A stretch of DNA of 64,000 bases from Ralstonia pickettii (GCF_001699815.1 NZ_MCGB01000057.1:496001-560000), one strand, 5' to 3'. Shown: positions 1 to 8,529, counted from the stretch's first letter. Notes: a model not told the origin generated them from the sequence alone. Program-made: numbers and translations.

Positions 1-96
1 TTGGGGCTGCACCATGATCAGCCGAAGCCACATTTCACGCGCCCGAGCAGTTGTCGCTGCGCAACGACGCGACTTGCCCGGACGGCCCCTGCCATC

Positions 97-1413
97 ATGT
101 CCGCCCTCCTCCTTGCCCTGCTGATCCTGATCAGCGCCTTTTTTTCCGCTTCCGAAATCGCCCTCACGGCATCGCGGCGCACACGTCTGCAAACCTTGGC
201 AGACGACGGCGACACCCGCGCCCTGCGCGTGCTGCAGCTCAAGGACATGCCTGGCAACTTCTTCACAGTGGTGCAGATCGGGGTAAACGCGGTGGCCATC
301 CTGGCCGGTGTCATCGGCGACAGCCAGATCTCGGGGCCGCTGGCCGCGGGGCTGAGTGACTGGCTGCCGGCTGCCCGCGCCGAACGTATCGGCAGCATCG
401 CCGGCTTCGTCATCGTGACGGGGCTGTTCATTCTCTTTGCCGATCTGCTGCCCAAGCGCCTGGCCGTGCTTTACCCCGAGCGCTGTGCGATGTCGATCAT
501 CGGCCCGATGCAGTCGTGCTTGCGCGTGTTGCGGCCGGTGGTATGGCTGTTCAACGGCGCGGCCGACATGTTCCTCAAGCTGTTTGGCGTACCGACGCAC
601 CGCGTCGACCAGATCACCACCGAAGACATCGCCGCCATGGTGGGCGCGGGCGCGCAAGCCGGCGTGCTGCGCAAGCACGAGCTGGCGATGATCGAAAACG
701 TGTTCGAGCTGGAATCGCGCACCATCACCTCTGTGATGACCGTGCGCGACGAGGTGATCTACTTCACGGTGGACGAGCCGGTGGAGTCAATCAAGATGAA
801 GATCATCGCGCAGCCGCACGCGGAATACCTCGTCTGCCGCGAAGACATCGACTCGGTGCTCGGCTTCATCGCGTCCAAGGACATCCTGCAGCAGATCCTG
901 TCGGAAGAGTCCTCCGCCGTGATCCGCAACATCAGCAAGCATTACGACAAGAACCTGCTCGTGCTGCCGGACACGCTCAACCTGTCACAGGCCCTCGCGC
1001 GCTTTCGCGAGATGCACGAGCGCTTTGGCGCGGTGGTCAACGAATACGGGCTGGTGGTGGGTGTGGTGACGCTCGACGACATTGTCGGCGCGGTAATGGG
1101 CGACATCCTGTACCTGGGCGAAGACGAGCAGATCGTGCGCCGCGATGACGGCTCCTGCCTGATCGACGGTGTCACGCCGCTGGGCGACGTGAAACGCGCC
1201 TTCGACCTCGACGACCTGCCCGGCGAACACCACGTCGAAACCCTCGCTGGGCTGGTCATCTACGCGCTCAAGCGCATTCCCAAGAAAAGCGAGACCGTCG
1301 ACATCGGGCCGCTGCATATTGAAGTGCTCGACATCGACAACCACCGGATCGATCAGTTGCTGGTTTCGCGGCGCATCGATCCGCTCGCGGCGGCCGCGCC
1401 CTCGGCGTCGTGA
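97..1413 (+). CDS. CNNM/CorC-HlyC family membrane protein with CBS pair
   Basis: A 438-residue protein of the hemolysin C / CorC / CNNM family, thought to act in magnesium or cobalt transport at the inner membrane. The N-terminal third is hydrophobic and fits the DUF21/CNNM transmembrane domain (opening MSALLLALLILISAFFSASE). A CBS pair follows at roughly residues 190-330 and a CorC_HlyC domain at the C-terminus (DGSCLIDGVTPLGDV onward). The reading frame is open to base 1, but the hydrophobic start at 97 matches family N-termini, so the longer form is unlikely. The end overlaps the convergent gene at 1353 by 61 bp. The family call is firm; the transported ion is not known from sequence. Confidence 0.85.
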   Translation: MSALLLALLILISAFFSASEIALTASRRTRLQTLADDGDTRALRVLQLKDMPGNFFTVVQIGVNAVAILAGVIGDSQISGPLAAGLSDWLPAARAERIGSIAGFVIVTGLFILFADLLPKRLAVLYPERCAMSIIGPMQSCLRVLRPVVWLFNGAADMFLKLFGVPTHRVDQITTEDIAAMVGAGAQAGVLRKHELAMIENVFELESRTITSVMTVRDEVIYFTVDEPVESIKMKIIAQPHAEYLVCREDIDSVLGFIASKDILQQILSEESSAVIRNISKHYDKNLLVLPDTLNLSQALARFREMHERFGAVVNEYGLVVGVVTLDDIVGAVMGDILYLGEDEQIVRRDDGSCLIDGVTPLGDVKRAFDLDDLPGEHHVETLAGLVIYALKRIPKKSETVDIGPLHIEVLDIDNHRIDQLLVSRRIDPLAAAAPSAS

Positions 1414-1823
1414 GCGGCAAACACTTCCTTGGCGGCAAACATGCCGTTGAGTGCCGCCGGAAAGCCCGCGTATAGCGCCATCTGCAGGATCGTCTCGGTG
1501 ATCTCCTTTCGCGTGAGCCCCACGTTGAGGCCCGCCGCAATGTGCACCTTCAACTGCGGTGCCGCGTTGCCCAGCGCCGTGAGCGCGGCAATGGTGGCGA
1601 TCTCGCGCTCACGCAGCGTCAGCCCCGGGCGGCTATAGACGTCGCCAAAGCCGAACTCGACGACGTAGCGGCCGAGGTCGGGCGAAATATCGGCCAAGGC
1701 CTCGACCACGCGCTCGCCGGCAACATCATCGACTTCCTTGAGCTTTTGCCAGCCCCGTGCGTAGCGGTCGTCCTGCAGATTGGCGTGGTTTGCGGCTTGT
1801 GCGGTGTGCGTGGTCGGGGTCAT
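1353..1823 (-). CDS. carboxymuconolactone decarboxylase-like protein
   Basis: A 156-residue protein with a single carboxymuconolactone decarboxylase (CMD/AhpD-like) domain. The recognisable core is LTLREREIATIAALTALG followed by ...LKVHIAAGLNVGLTRKEI and the AGFPAALNGM segment. I see no CxxC pair, so AhpD-type peroxidase activity is not expected, and the substrate cannot be assigned. The start (ATG, complement of 1821-1823) lies inside the 3' end of the upstream merR-type gene: they overlap by about 98 bp and are probably co-transcribed. Such MerR-CMD pairs are common, the regulator usually controlling the enzyme, but that is inference here. Confidence 0.8.
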   Translation of the reverse strand: MTPTTHTAQAANHANLQDDRYARGWQKLKEVDDVAGERVVEALADISPDLGRYVVEFGFGDVYSRPGLTLREREIATIAALTALGNAAPQLKVHIAAGLNVGLTRKEITETILQMALYAGFPAALNGMFAAKEVFAAHDAEGAAAASGSMRRETSN

Positions 1824-2283
1824 GTGCGTCCTCGTTCGGTTGGCGTTTTGGCTGGTGCTTCGATTTGACAGATGGGGAAGCAGAGCCCTTCGCGCCTTCC
1901 GCGGCTTCAATCCGTGCCCGGATGCCGTCGTAGACAACGAGTTTGACGCGCAGCACGGCCAGCGTCTCGGCCCGCGCGCGCAGCTCCGCTTCCAGCGCCG
2001 CCGCATGCAACTCCAGCAGGCGTTGGCGCGCCGACACACTGTCCAGACTGTCGCCCTGCCGCCGCAGCGCGGCGTACGCCTGCATCTGCGCGATCGGCAT
2101 GCCGGTATCGCGCAGGCGCAGCAGGAACTCCAGCCAGGTCATGTCTTCGGCACGGAAGACACGATGGCCGTTATCGCGCCGCTGCACGCTGTCGAGCAGG
2201 CCTATGCGCTCGTAATAGCGCAACGTATGCGTCGACAGGCCGGTGGCTTCTGCAACTTGGGCGATGGTCAGGAATGTGGTCAT
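1726..2283 (-). CDS. MerR family transcriptional regulator
   Basis: A 185-residue regulator. The N-terminal MerR winged helix-turn-helix is clear (TIAQVAEATGLSTHTLRYYERIGLL, residues 6-30), followed by the second wing (RVFRAEDMTWLEFLLRLRDTGM) and a long coiled-coil dimerisation helix (about residues 75-125). No metal-binding cysteine set of the MerR/ZntR/CueR type is visible, so it looks like the AdhR/BmrR-like or redox/aldehyde-responsive subgroups rather than a metal sensor. The last ~30 residues are basic and low complexity and overlap the downstream CMD gene in another frame. A MerR-type promoter with a 19-bp spacer and a dyad lies immediately upstream, which suggests autoregulation. Confidence 0.85.
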   Translation of the reverse strand: MTTFLTIAQVAEATGLSTHTLRYYERIGLLDSVQRRDNGHRVFRAEDMTWLEFLLRLRDTGMPIAQMQAYAALRRQGDSLDSVSARQRLLELHAAALEAELRARAETLAVLRVKLVVYDGIRARIEAAEGAKGSASPSVKSKHQPKRQPNEDAHDPDHAHRTSRKPRQSAGRPLRTGLAKAQGSR

Positions 2284-2289
2284 GAACGG

Positions 2290-2320
2290 AGCTTAGAAGT
2301 TAGAGCGCACTCTAAGTCAA
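2290..2320 (-). promoter_or_regulatory. MerR-type promoter/operator (19-bp spacer with dyad)
   Basis: Read on the minus strand, TTGACT (complement of 2315-2320) and TAAGCT (complement of 2290-2295) are separated by 19 bp, the lengthened spacer typical of MerR-regulated promoters. The spacer holds the dyad TTAGAG-N4-CTCTAA (2300-2315). It sits directly before the MerR-family start at 2283, so it is the probable autoregulated promoter of the merR-CMD pair. Confidence 0.65.
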
Positions 2321-2349
2321 GCGACTTTACGCGAACTCTTCCGGCCCGC

Positions 2350-2388
2350 ACAAAACAAAGCGCCGGCCCCTTCTCGGAGGCCGGCGCC
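2350..2388 (-). terminator. intrinsic terminator
   Basis: A 9-bp GC stem (GCGCCGGCC at 2360-2368 with GGCCGGCGC at 2379-2387) is followed on the minus strand by TTTGTTTTG. It lies just downstream of the small secreted-protein gene ending at 2423. Confidence 0.7.
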
Positions 2389-2422
2389 TGGGTGTGCAGA
2401 AAAATCGGCGGGCTACCGCAGA

Positions 2423-2647
2423 TCAACCGCCCACGCCGTACGCGCTCTTGTCCTGCTGCTTCGGACGATGGTCACGTTTCTTTTTCTTCTTGTGATGTTG
2501 CGTTGCCTTTTCGCCCGCGGCAGGTGCCGACGCGGCGGGGGCCGGCGAGGCCGCGGCAGGTGCCGGAGCCGCTGCCGGTGCGGATGCCTGCGCAAATGCG
2601 CCGGCGCTGAAGACTGCAGCCACGAGGGCAGCCAGGAGCTTGTTCAT
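2423..2647 (-). CDS. small secreted Ala/Pro-rich, Lys/His-tailed protein
   Basis: A 74-residue protein with a clear Sec signal peptide (MNKLLAALVAAVFSAGAFAQA), an Ala/Pro low-complexity stretch, and a basic tail containing HHKKKKKRDHR. I do not recognise a functional family. The composition resembles small periplasmic Ala/Lys-rich proteins often found in Ralstonia and Burkholderia. It is divergent from a similar gene at 3059, which suggests a duplicated pair. The ATG at 2647 was chosen because the signal peptide starts there; the longer open frame upstream has no signal-like content. A terminator follows at 2350-2388. Confidence 0.65.
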   Translation of the reverse strand: MNKLLAALVAAVFSAGAFAQASAPAAAPAPAAASPAPAASAPAAGEKATQHHKKKKKRDHRPKQQDKSAYGVGG

Positions 2648-3058
2648 CGCTTTGTCCTTGTAGAAGAGACTGGTTTGTAGCGTTTGTAGCGCTTCCGGTG
2701 TCGGATGGAGCGTGACCCAATGCGCTCCGCGCCTGCTATGCAATGCGCGACCCGACATCGGAATGGCCCGCGCATCACCACGCAGTGTGGTGTAGGCACC
2801 GGCGGTTGTCCACCTGAAGCCTGACGGTACGCCGAGGCGCGTGGCGTTGCCTTGATGTGTCTCAACCCATCGCAACTGACATCGGAAGCCGCGAAACCCA
2901 CCTTGTTACGCGCGCTTACACCGTGGGCAGAACGCTTACAAACGGCGGTCAGCGCGACCTCAGTGTGGGACGTTTTTGGAGGCATGGATCGCAAATGGGA
3001 CGAGATCCATGTATCTGGAGTCCCAATATCCCGCTTGTATCTGATTAAGGAGTCTCAC

Positions 3059-3331
3059 ATGAAAGTCGCTCAATCCCTGGCCGCTCTGATCGTTGCTGGT
3101 GCCTTCGCAGCCCCCGTGTTCGCGGCTGGCACCGCCTCCGCACCGGCCGCCGCACCTGCACCGGCCGCGACCGCTGCAGCGACGACCACCGATGCCGCTT
3201 CGGCACCGAAGGCTGAAGCCAAGCACGAGAAGAAGCACGCTCACAAGAAGGCCCACAAGGCTGCAGCCAAGTCGGAAGCCAAGACCGACTCCGCTTCGGC
3301 ACCGAAGGCCGCTGCGCCCGCCAAGCAATAA
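3059..3331 (+). CDS. small secreted Ala/Lys-rich protein
   Basis: A 90-residue protein with a signal peptide (MKVAQSLAALIVAGAFAAPVFAA). The mature region is low complexity, with ASAP and AAPAPAA repeats and then Lys/His clusters (KHEKKHAHKKAHKAAAK). The segment DSASAPKA/AASAPKAEA is repeated twice. A Shine-Dalgarno AAGGAG lies just before the ATG. Function is unknown; the cationic tail could bind nucleic acid, metal or envelope polymers, but nothing shows this. It shares the signal-peptide, Ala/Pro and Lys/His layout of the divergent gene at 2423. A strong bidirectional terminator follows. Confidence 0.7.
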   Translation: MKVAQSLAALIVAGAFAAPVFAAGTASAPAAAPAPAATAAATTTDAASAPKAEAKHEKKHAHKKAHKAAAKSEAKTDSASAPKAAAPAKQ

Positions 3332-3345
3332 GGCAGTCGCGCCAT

Positions 3346-3379
3346 GAAAAACGCCGGGAATCTCCCGGCGTTTTTTTTT
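3346..3379. terminator. bidirectional intrinsic terminator
   Basis: Stem ACGCCGGGA / TCCCGGCGT (3351-3371) is preceded by an A-run and followed by nine T residues. It separates the convergent small-protein gene and the phosphatase-superfamily gene. Confidence 0.85.
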
Positions 3380-3392
3380 AGCGCGAACCGAA

Positions 3393-5120
3393 TCAGTGCA
3401 GATGCGGCAGACGCTTCGTGCCCTCGATCTGCACCGCTTGCAGTTCGTGCGGCTTGAGGCCCAGCTCGCTGAGGATGGTCGGCGCAATCTGGTTGGTGTC
3501 GACGCGTTCGTCCACGATGCCAGCGTTGACGCCTGCTCCCCACACCACGATCGGCACGTGGCGATTTTCCGGACGGAAGCCGCCGTGCTCGGCGATCTTC
3601 GATAGCTTGCTGCCGGCCCACACCGTGCCCTGCTGCGCGATACCGACAACATCCGGAACGCGATCATCGCTGGGCTTCGCGCCAAAGAAGTCAGCCACTT
3701 CCTCGCCCAGCACAAAGCGGCTCGCGCCGGCTTGCGTAAAGGGCTTGGCGACGGCATTGCCCGCCGCATCCGAACCCAGCCCTGTACCCGAGTAGCCCAG
3801 CAGGAACTGCTTCGTAAAGTGCAGTGCGGCCGGTGAGCGGTCGTTCAACCACAGCAGAATGCCGTCGTCGTCCATCGCGTGCGCAACGAGATGCGGCTTG
3901 GTCGCGTCCTTGCACGTTGCAGCGTACTTTTCCCATGCGCAGTTGAGCGCGTCGATCATGTCGCCGTCGTTGATGATGGTGAGGTCTGCACGGCTGTTAG
4001 GTGACTGGCCGTGCTTGGCCGACACGATCACCACCGTGTTGGATGGGTCGGCAGCCTTGACCAGCTCGCCCAGCTTGTTGTCGACGAAGGTGAGCGCGCT
4101 TTGCAGGACCACGCCCGGCACCGTGCCATTGTTGGTGTAGCCACCCAGGCCACCCGACACTTTGTTGGCAGTGTTGGATGGGTCCGGGTAATACGCCGAC
4201 TTGTTCAGCTTCTGTGCGGTCGACACAGCCTGGAAGTTCATGCCAAGAATGGCAGGCACGCCCGGCGTGCCGTTGCCGGCGTGGTCGTGACCCTTGAGCC
4301 AGTTCAACACGGCCTGCACCTTGAAGCTGTCGTAACGCTGCGTGTTTGTGTTGTCTTTCGTCCAGTCGGCGCCGGGCCCGGCCGGCAGCGACGGGTCGGT
4401 CACGGAGCTGTTGATCTCGGGCGCGAACAGATCGTCGATACCCTGGCCGCTCGGTCCGTTGAGGATTTCGTACGCGGCATGCTTGTCCGACCATGCCGTA
4501 TGCAGGCCGTGCTTGCGCGCCACTTCGAATACCGTGTTGACCTTCAGATACTGGTGCGGATACACCGGCGCGCAGGTGACGGGCGATACCGGTAGAAGCG
4601 CCGGATCGATCAGGTCCAGCGCGCGGCCCGTCAGTTGCGAGATCTTCGAAAGATCGGCATACAGGCCCGGGATGCCCTGGCCGCTGTCGAGGCGGTTCGG
4701 GTCTTTCGCGATGACCTCGGCATAGAAAACTTCAGCACCCGGCTTGGTGGTGTGGCAGTTGGCGGCCGTCGTGCCGGCCGGAAGCAGGCCGCGGCTGTAA
4801 GCGTCGTCGTAGTAGATGCCGGTGGTCTTGGGGTTGCCGCCAGTCACCTGGCCGACCATGCCCGGAAACGAGTCCGACGGGAACGGTGTGCGCGCATTGC
4901 GGTAGCTCACGCCCTGGCGCACGAGGCGCGCCAGCGTGGAACCCGGATGGTTGCCGACGTACCAGTCAAGATCGGACTGATGCAAGCCATCGACCGAGAT
5001 CAGCAGGACATGCTTGGCGTGCGCGTGGCGCGCATCATCGTCATCGGCGTACGCGTGTGTAGACAGACCACATGCCAGCGTGGAAAGCACGGCAACAGCG
5101 AGAGTTTTCTGGGGGGACAC
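3393..5120 (-). CDS. secreted alkaline phosphatase superfamily (nucleotide pyrophosphatase-like) protein
   Basis: A 575-residue exported hydrolase of the alkaline-phosphatase/phosphodiesterase superfamily. After a signal peptide (VSPQKTLAVAVLSTLACGLSTHAYA) comes the metal-site motif LLISVDGLHQSDLDW and the nucleophile region TPFPSDSFPGM. C-terminal motifs VIVSAKHGQSP and AEHGGFRPENRHVPIVVWG supply further metal ligands. The family cleaves phosphodiester or phosphomonoester bonds; the substrate is not predictable. The start is the GTG at 5120, with GGAGA eight bases upstream and the signal peptide immediately after; the open frame continues further upstream without signal character. It converges with the small gene at 3059 on a shared terminator. 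Confidence 0.8.
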   Translation of the reverse strand: MSPQKTLAVAVLSTLACGLSTHAYADDDDARHAHAKHVLLISVDGLHQSDLDWYVGNHPGSTLARLVRQGVSYRNARTPFPSDSFPGMVGQVTGGNPKTTGIYYDDAYSRGLLPAGTTAANCHTTKPGAEVFYAEVIAKDPNRLDSGQGIPGLYADLSKISQLTGRALDLIDPALLPVSPVTCAPVYPHQYLKVNTVFEVARKHGLHTAWSDKHAAYEILNGPSGQGIDDLFAPEINSSVTDPSLPAGPGADWTKDNTNTQRYDSFKVQAVLNWLKGHDHAGNGTPGVPAILGMNFQAVSTAQKLNKSAYYPDPSNTANKVSGGLGGYTNNGTVPGVVLQSALTFVDNKLGELVKAADPSNTVVIVSAKHGQSPNSRADLTIINDGDMIDALNCAWEKYAATCKDATKPHLVAHAMDDDGILLWLNDRSPAALHFTKQFLLGYSGTGLGSDAAGNAVAKPFTQAGASRFVLGEEVADFFGAKPSDDRVPDVVGIAQQGTVWAGSKLSKIAEHGGFRPENRHVPIVVWGAGVNAGIVDERVDTNQIAPTILSELGLKPHELQAVQIEGTKRLPHLH

Positions 5121-5342
5121 GGGTTTCTCCTCTGGATTGCCGCCATCAGGCGGCCCGGTCACGCTAGCCTCGTTGTATGTCCGCGCGGCGACCCACCCGT
5201 GTCGCTTGCATGACAAATGTAACGTCGGCCCGCCGGCGGGATGAGCCAACGTTTGCACCATCATCAACCGTTCGGGCGGTTCCACTAGAATGGCGTGCCC
5301 GTCGTTCCATCCGATCGCTTTTCTCTCCAGTTCCGTTCGCTC

Positions 5343-6164
5343 ATGCCGCTGCCTTCGCGTGCCCCGCTCCGCCTTCTGCTCCGTCTTTCCTTGGTCTTGG
5401 TTAGCGCGTTGTCAATCAGCGCTGCCCAGGCACAGACGGCCCCTGCCGCCAACGCGGAAAACAACGCCGAAGCCAGCGACTGGAGCGTCGCTGTCGGCCC
5501 GGCGATTTACATGTCACCCAAATATCCGGGCGCGAAATCCAGCTTTGTGTTTCCGTGGATCGATCAGGAGATCGAATACCGGCATCGCTTCTTTTCCAAG
5601 GGGATGGACTTTGCAGGCGTGTACCTCGCCAACGACGACACATGGCAGGTGGGCGGCAACTTCCAGTTCGACCCGACGTGGCGCCATGCGCATGACGACG
5701 CGCGCCTGAATGGTCTGGGCAATGTCAACGCCACGGTGCGCGCGAAGGCGTTCGCGCAGTACACGGTGTCGTTCCTCACGCTGTCCACCGATGCGGAGCA
5801 AGACATCCTCGGCAACCGCCAGGGGTTGATCGCCAACGCCGATGCCTACGCGAGCGCGCCGGTCGGCCGCTGGCTGTTCAGCCTTGGCACCGGCGTGTCG
5901 TGGACGAACGGTCAGTACATGCGTTCGTTCTTTGGCGTGGACGATGGCCAGAGCGCGCGTTCGGGCCTGCCGGTATTTGCCACGCATGCGGGGCTGCGCG
6001 ACATCCACTTCAACGCCATCGTCACGTGCAAGCTCGATGACCGGTGGACGGCCAATGGCTCGCTCACGGTGGCACGGCTGCGTGGCGATGCGGCAGACAG
6101 TCCGATCACCCAGCGCCGCCAGCAGACCACGGCCATGGCCTCGCTCACGTACCGGTTCCGCTGA
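5343..6164 (+). CDS. MipA/OmpV family outer-membrane protein
   Basis: A 273-residue beta-barrel protein of the MipA/OmpV family (scaffold or adhesin-like outer-membrane proteins). It has a signal peptide ending SAAQAQ, then WSVAVGPAIYMSPKYPGAK, a typical family opening, and the C-terminal strand ends in Arg after aromatic Tyr/Phe (LTYRFR) as in many barrels. A GTG start at 5295 would add 16 residues; the ATG at 5343 places the hydrophobic signal near the N-terminus and is preferred. It stands alone between divergent and unrelated neighbours. The specific ligand is unknown. Confidence 0.8.
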   Translation: MPLPSRAPLRLLLRLSLVLVSALSISAAQAQTAPAANAENNAEASDWSVAVGPAIYMSPKYPGAKSSFVFPWIDQEIEYRHRFFSKGMDFAGVYLANDDTWQVGGNFQFDPTWRHAHDDARLNGLGNVNATVRAKAFAQYTVSFLTLSTDAEQDILGNRQGLIANADAYASAPVGRWLFSLGTGVSWTNGQYMRSFFGVDDGQSARSGLPVFATHAGLRDIHFNAIVTCKLDDRWTANGSLTVARLRGDAADSPITQRRQQTTAMASLTYRFR

Positions 6165-6464
6165 CAGCGCGCCCAGAATCGGGCGCGGTGATGTGCGCAA
6201 TCGCTTGCGCATGGAGGTGAAATTCGCGTGGCAAACCTGTGCACACGAGGCAATCCGCTTATGAGACCAGAACTTGGCCCGCGCGCCTCTCAGCCAAAAG
6301 GACCATGCTTCCTTTTCACAACAGGTATGCGGGTGGACTAGCGCAATCGCCCTGTTTTTTTTGCTAGTCTGTTTGGAAAGCGGCGATCACTTCCGATCAA
6401 TGCACGGGCAGTGAACGGTGTCTTCCCACCGGCGGCGGACACCGCAAGACAGGAGGGCTTGACC
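6165..6464. other. intergenic, no gene seen
   Basis: About 300 bp. Apart from a good ribosome-binding site (AGGAGGG at 6451-6457) for the next gene, I see no gene, repeat or hairpin of note. Confidence 0.5.
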
Positions 6465-6932
6465 ATGTTGCGGTGGATTGCAAACTGGGCCTTGAGCCAC
6501 GCACCCTCTCCCGAGAAGCAGGCCGAACGCGCGCTAAGCGAATTGCGCATGGAGCTGTACCAGGCAGAGCAGCGCGTGATGGATGCACAAATGCACGCGG
6601 ACTACTACCGCGCCCGTCTCATATTCCTGGAAGACGTCGTCAAGAAGGGCATCGAGCGCGTGTCCGACCAGCGCAAGGGCAAGCAGGAAAGCGCCCACGC
6701 ATTGCGCGCCGGTCTCAAGTTCACGGCCGAGCTGTGGCGCGAATCGCAATCGCGCGACTCGCATATGCTCCGGCGCCGCACGGCGATGTCGTTCATCGAC
6801 CCGCACGACGCGCAGGCCGACGACTCGCACGCGCCCAAGATCCACCACTTCTCGAAGATCCCCGTGGATTCGCAGTTCGACGACAACGTGAGTGCGCTGC
6901 CCTCCAAGCACGCCGCGGCGGAGAAGGCGTAG
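6465..6932 (+). CDS. hypothetical coiled-coil protein
   Basis: A 155-residue soluble protein of unknown function. Residues 15-65 are heptad-like and charged (KQAERALSELRMELYQAEQRVMDAQMHADYY), predicted coiled coil; the C-terminal third is acidic/His-containing and probably disordered. There is no signal peptide. The start at 6465 follows AGGAGGG at six bases; an upstream in-frame ATG at 6411 has no comparable site. The protein looks like a conserved Ralstonia/Cupriavidus hypothetical, but I cannot assign a domain. It is convergent with the binding-protein gene at 7022. Confidence 0.6.
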   Translation: MLRWIANWALSHAPSPEKQAERALSELRMELYQAEQRVMDAQMHADYYRARLIFLEDVVKKGIERVSDQRKGKQESAHALRAGLKFTAELWRESQSRDSHMLRRRTAMSFIDPHDAQADDSHAPKIHHFSKIPVDSQFDDNVSALPSKHAAAEKA

Positions 6933-7021
6933 CGCGTGAGCTGGCCGGCGCGGCCAGCCGCCCGCAGTGCCCCCGCGTCAGGTGCGTCGACACGTTCGGC
7001 TCCGTGCGCGGGCGGTGGCGC

Positions 7022-7903
7022 CTACGGTGCCACCATCGACACGCCGTATTGCGCAAAGATGCGTTGCAGCTCGCCGCTGGCGCGCAGTGCATTGAGCGCG
7101 GTCTCCAGCGCCTGCGCCAGTTCTCGCTGATCCGCCTTGACGGCCATGCCGATCGCCCAACCGCGGGCCGGCAGCAGCGGCGACTGCAATTCGGTCGCCA
7201 CGAACCGTGTGGCAGATTGATTCTGCATCTTCAGCGCATTTTCATATTGCGCCCGCGTCACCATTGCCGCGGCAATCTGGCCGGAGAACAGCGCACGCAG
7301 CGCCTCGTTGGCCTCCGGATAGATCTTCACCTTGTCGCGCAGCGCGCCGTTGGCACTGGAAAGCAGCGCACTCGCCCCGCCCGATCCCTGCTCGGCGCCG
7401 GTCGCCTGACCGGCGAGGTCTTCGAAGCTGCTGACCTTGCGGACGCGGTCGCTGTCGTACACCAGCACATAGCCTTCGCGAAGGTACGGCGCGAATATCA
7501 GCACCTGGTCGTTCTGGCGAATGAAGTTCGGGTCAACCGGCACATGGAGCATCACGTCGGCCGGGCCATACCCCAGGTAGTGCCCTTTCCAGACCATGTT
7601 GCGCAGGTCGCCCGACATGCCATCGTCATCCGCATCAAACGGCAGCAACGACGCCGACAGCCCCATCTGCTTGCCAAGCGCATTGGCAAGCGCCACGTCA
7701 ATGCCGCTGAACTGGCCCCCGACGTTGTCGGAGAACGGCGGCAGGCCCTTGTACAGCGCGACCTTCAGGGCACCGCTCTGGCGGATCTTCGCCATGTCGG
7801 CATGTGCCGGCGCGGCGCTCACCATCATGGCTGCCGCAGCAAGCAGGAGGCCGGCAAGGCGACGGAAAGCCCCAACCGCGGTCAACCGAATACGGGCATT
7901 CAT
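7022..7903 (-). CDS. quinoprotein-associated periplasmic substrate-binding protein (MoxJ/XoxJ-like)
   Basis: A 293-residue exported protein with the fold of family 3 solute-binding proteins. After a signal peptide (ending APAHADMAKIRQSG) it has GALKVALYKGLPPFSDN, GIDVALANALGKQMG, and the C-terminal ALETALNALRASGELQRIFAQYG segment. No ABC permease or ATPase lies nearby. Instead it is encoded just downstream of cytochrome c-550, as are the MoxJ/XoxJ-like proteins that accompany PQQ dehydrogenases and may help enzyme maturation or activation. Function by context is therefore dehydrogenase-associated rather than nutrient uptake. ATG 7903 has GGAG at a good distance; a start 13 codons upstream is less likely. 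Confidence 0.75.
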   Translation of the reverse strand: MNARIRLTAVGAFRRLAGLLLAAAAMMVSAAPAHADMAKIRQSGALKVALYKGLPPFSDNVGGQFSGIDVALANALGKQMGLSASLLPFDADDDGMSGDLRNMVWKGHYLGYGPADVMLHVPVDPNFIRQNDQVLIFAPYLREGYVLVYDSDRVRKVSSFEDLAGQATGAEQGSGGASALLSSANGALRDKVKIYPEANEALRALFSGQIAAAMVTRAQYENALKMQNQSATRFVATELQSPLLPARGWAIGMAVKADQRELAQALETALNALRASGELQRIFAQYGVSMVAP

Positions 7904-7914
7904 GAGAATCTCCT

Positions 7915-7972
7915 GGTGAAAAAAATGAGCGAGCCGATGCACACGAAGGCAGGGACAGCATCGGCTCGCAAA
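7915..7972 (-). terminator. perfect 12-bp stem-loop with T-run between c-550 and binding-protein genes
   Basis: GCGAGCCGATGC (7929-7940) pairs perfectly with GCATCGGCTCGC (7958-7969) around a 17-nt loop. On the minus strand the stem is followed, after three bases, by seven T residues. It lies between two genes that otherwise look like one operon, so it probably lowers read-through into the binding-protein gene. Confidence 0.7.
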
Positions 7973-7998
7973 GCTGCCAACGGGGGCAGGCCGACCTA

Positions 7999-8484
7999 CT
8001 ACTCCTGTACGCGGCGCGATTCCAGATACGTCTTGATCGACCAGACCGCTTCCTGGGTCAGCACGCCTTCAAACGGGGGCATGTAGACGCGGCCATCGCG
8101 GGTGCGGCCGTGGCGGACTGTGGCGGTGAAGTACTGCGACACCTCGCCGTAGCAAGCCTCCTTCTGCTTGGCGCTTGCCAGCGACATGCAATCGGTGTCG
8201 AGCTTGCGCAGGTCGGGGGCGATGCCGCCGGAGATGGCCTCCAGCCCGTGGCAGCGCGCACAGTTCTGGTTGAACGCCGAGGTGCCGATACGCAGCGCTT
8301 CGTCGTGGGCGGGGCCCGTCCGGTATGGATTGTCCTGACGCCAATCGGCACCGAGTTGCGGTAAGGTGTGCGTGTCTACGGCCTGCGGTGTGACATCGCC
8401 GTGAGCGGATGCGGCTGCGGGCAATCCGCCGGCCAGAAGTGCGCAGGCAGAAAGCAGCGCGAGCAAATTGCGAGGCGTTTTCAA
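7999..8484 (-). CDS. pedF: cytochrome c-550 (PedF type)
   Basis: A 161-residue periplasmic c-type cytochrome with a Sec signal (MKTPRNLLALLSACALLAGG...AHG) and one haem site CARCH (Cys75, Cys78, His79). The sequence after the haem site (GLEAISGGIAPDLRKLD, DCMSL, CYGEVSQYFTATVRHGRTRDGRVYMPPFEGVLTQEAVWSIKTYLE) matches the PedF group, the electron acceptors of PQQ-dependent alcohol dehydrogenases. Three additional Cys suggest a disulfide, as in that group. Met in YMPPF is the likely sixth ligand. It is divergent from the sigma-54 activator at 8752 and preceded by a sigma-54 promoter and two copies of the shared upstream element. Confidence 0.85.
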   Translation of the reverse strand: MKTPRNLLALLSACALLAGGLPAAASAHGDVTPQAVDTHTLPQLGADWRQDNPYRTGPAHDEALRIGTSAFNQNCARCHGLEAISGGIAPDLRKLDTDCMSLASAKQKEACYGEVSQYFTATVRHGRTRDGRVYMPPFEGVLTQEAVWSIKTYLESRRVQE

Positions 8485-8529
8485 GAGTGTCTCCTAGTTG
8501 TCGTTGAAACGATTTTTGGAGCCATTTCT

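Noticed and set aside
6473-8086. A 537-codon plus-strand frame.
   Set aside because: It runs through the coiled-coil hypothetical gene in another frame and antisense to the binding-protein gene; Arg/Gln/His-rich composition is typical of a shadow frame.
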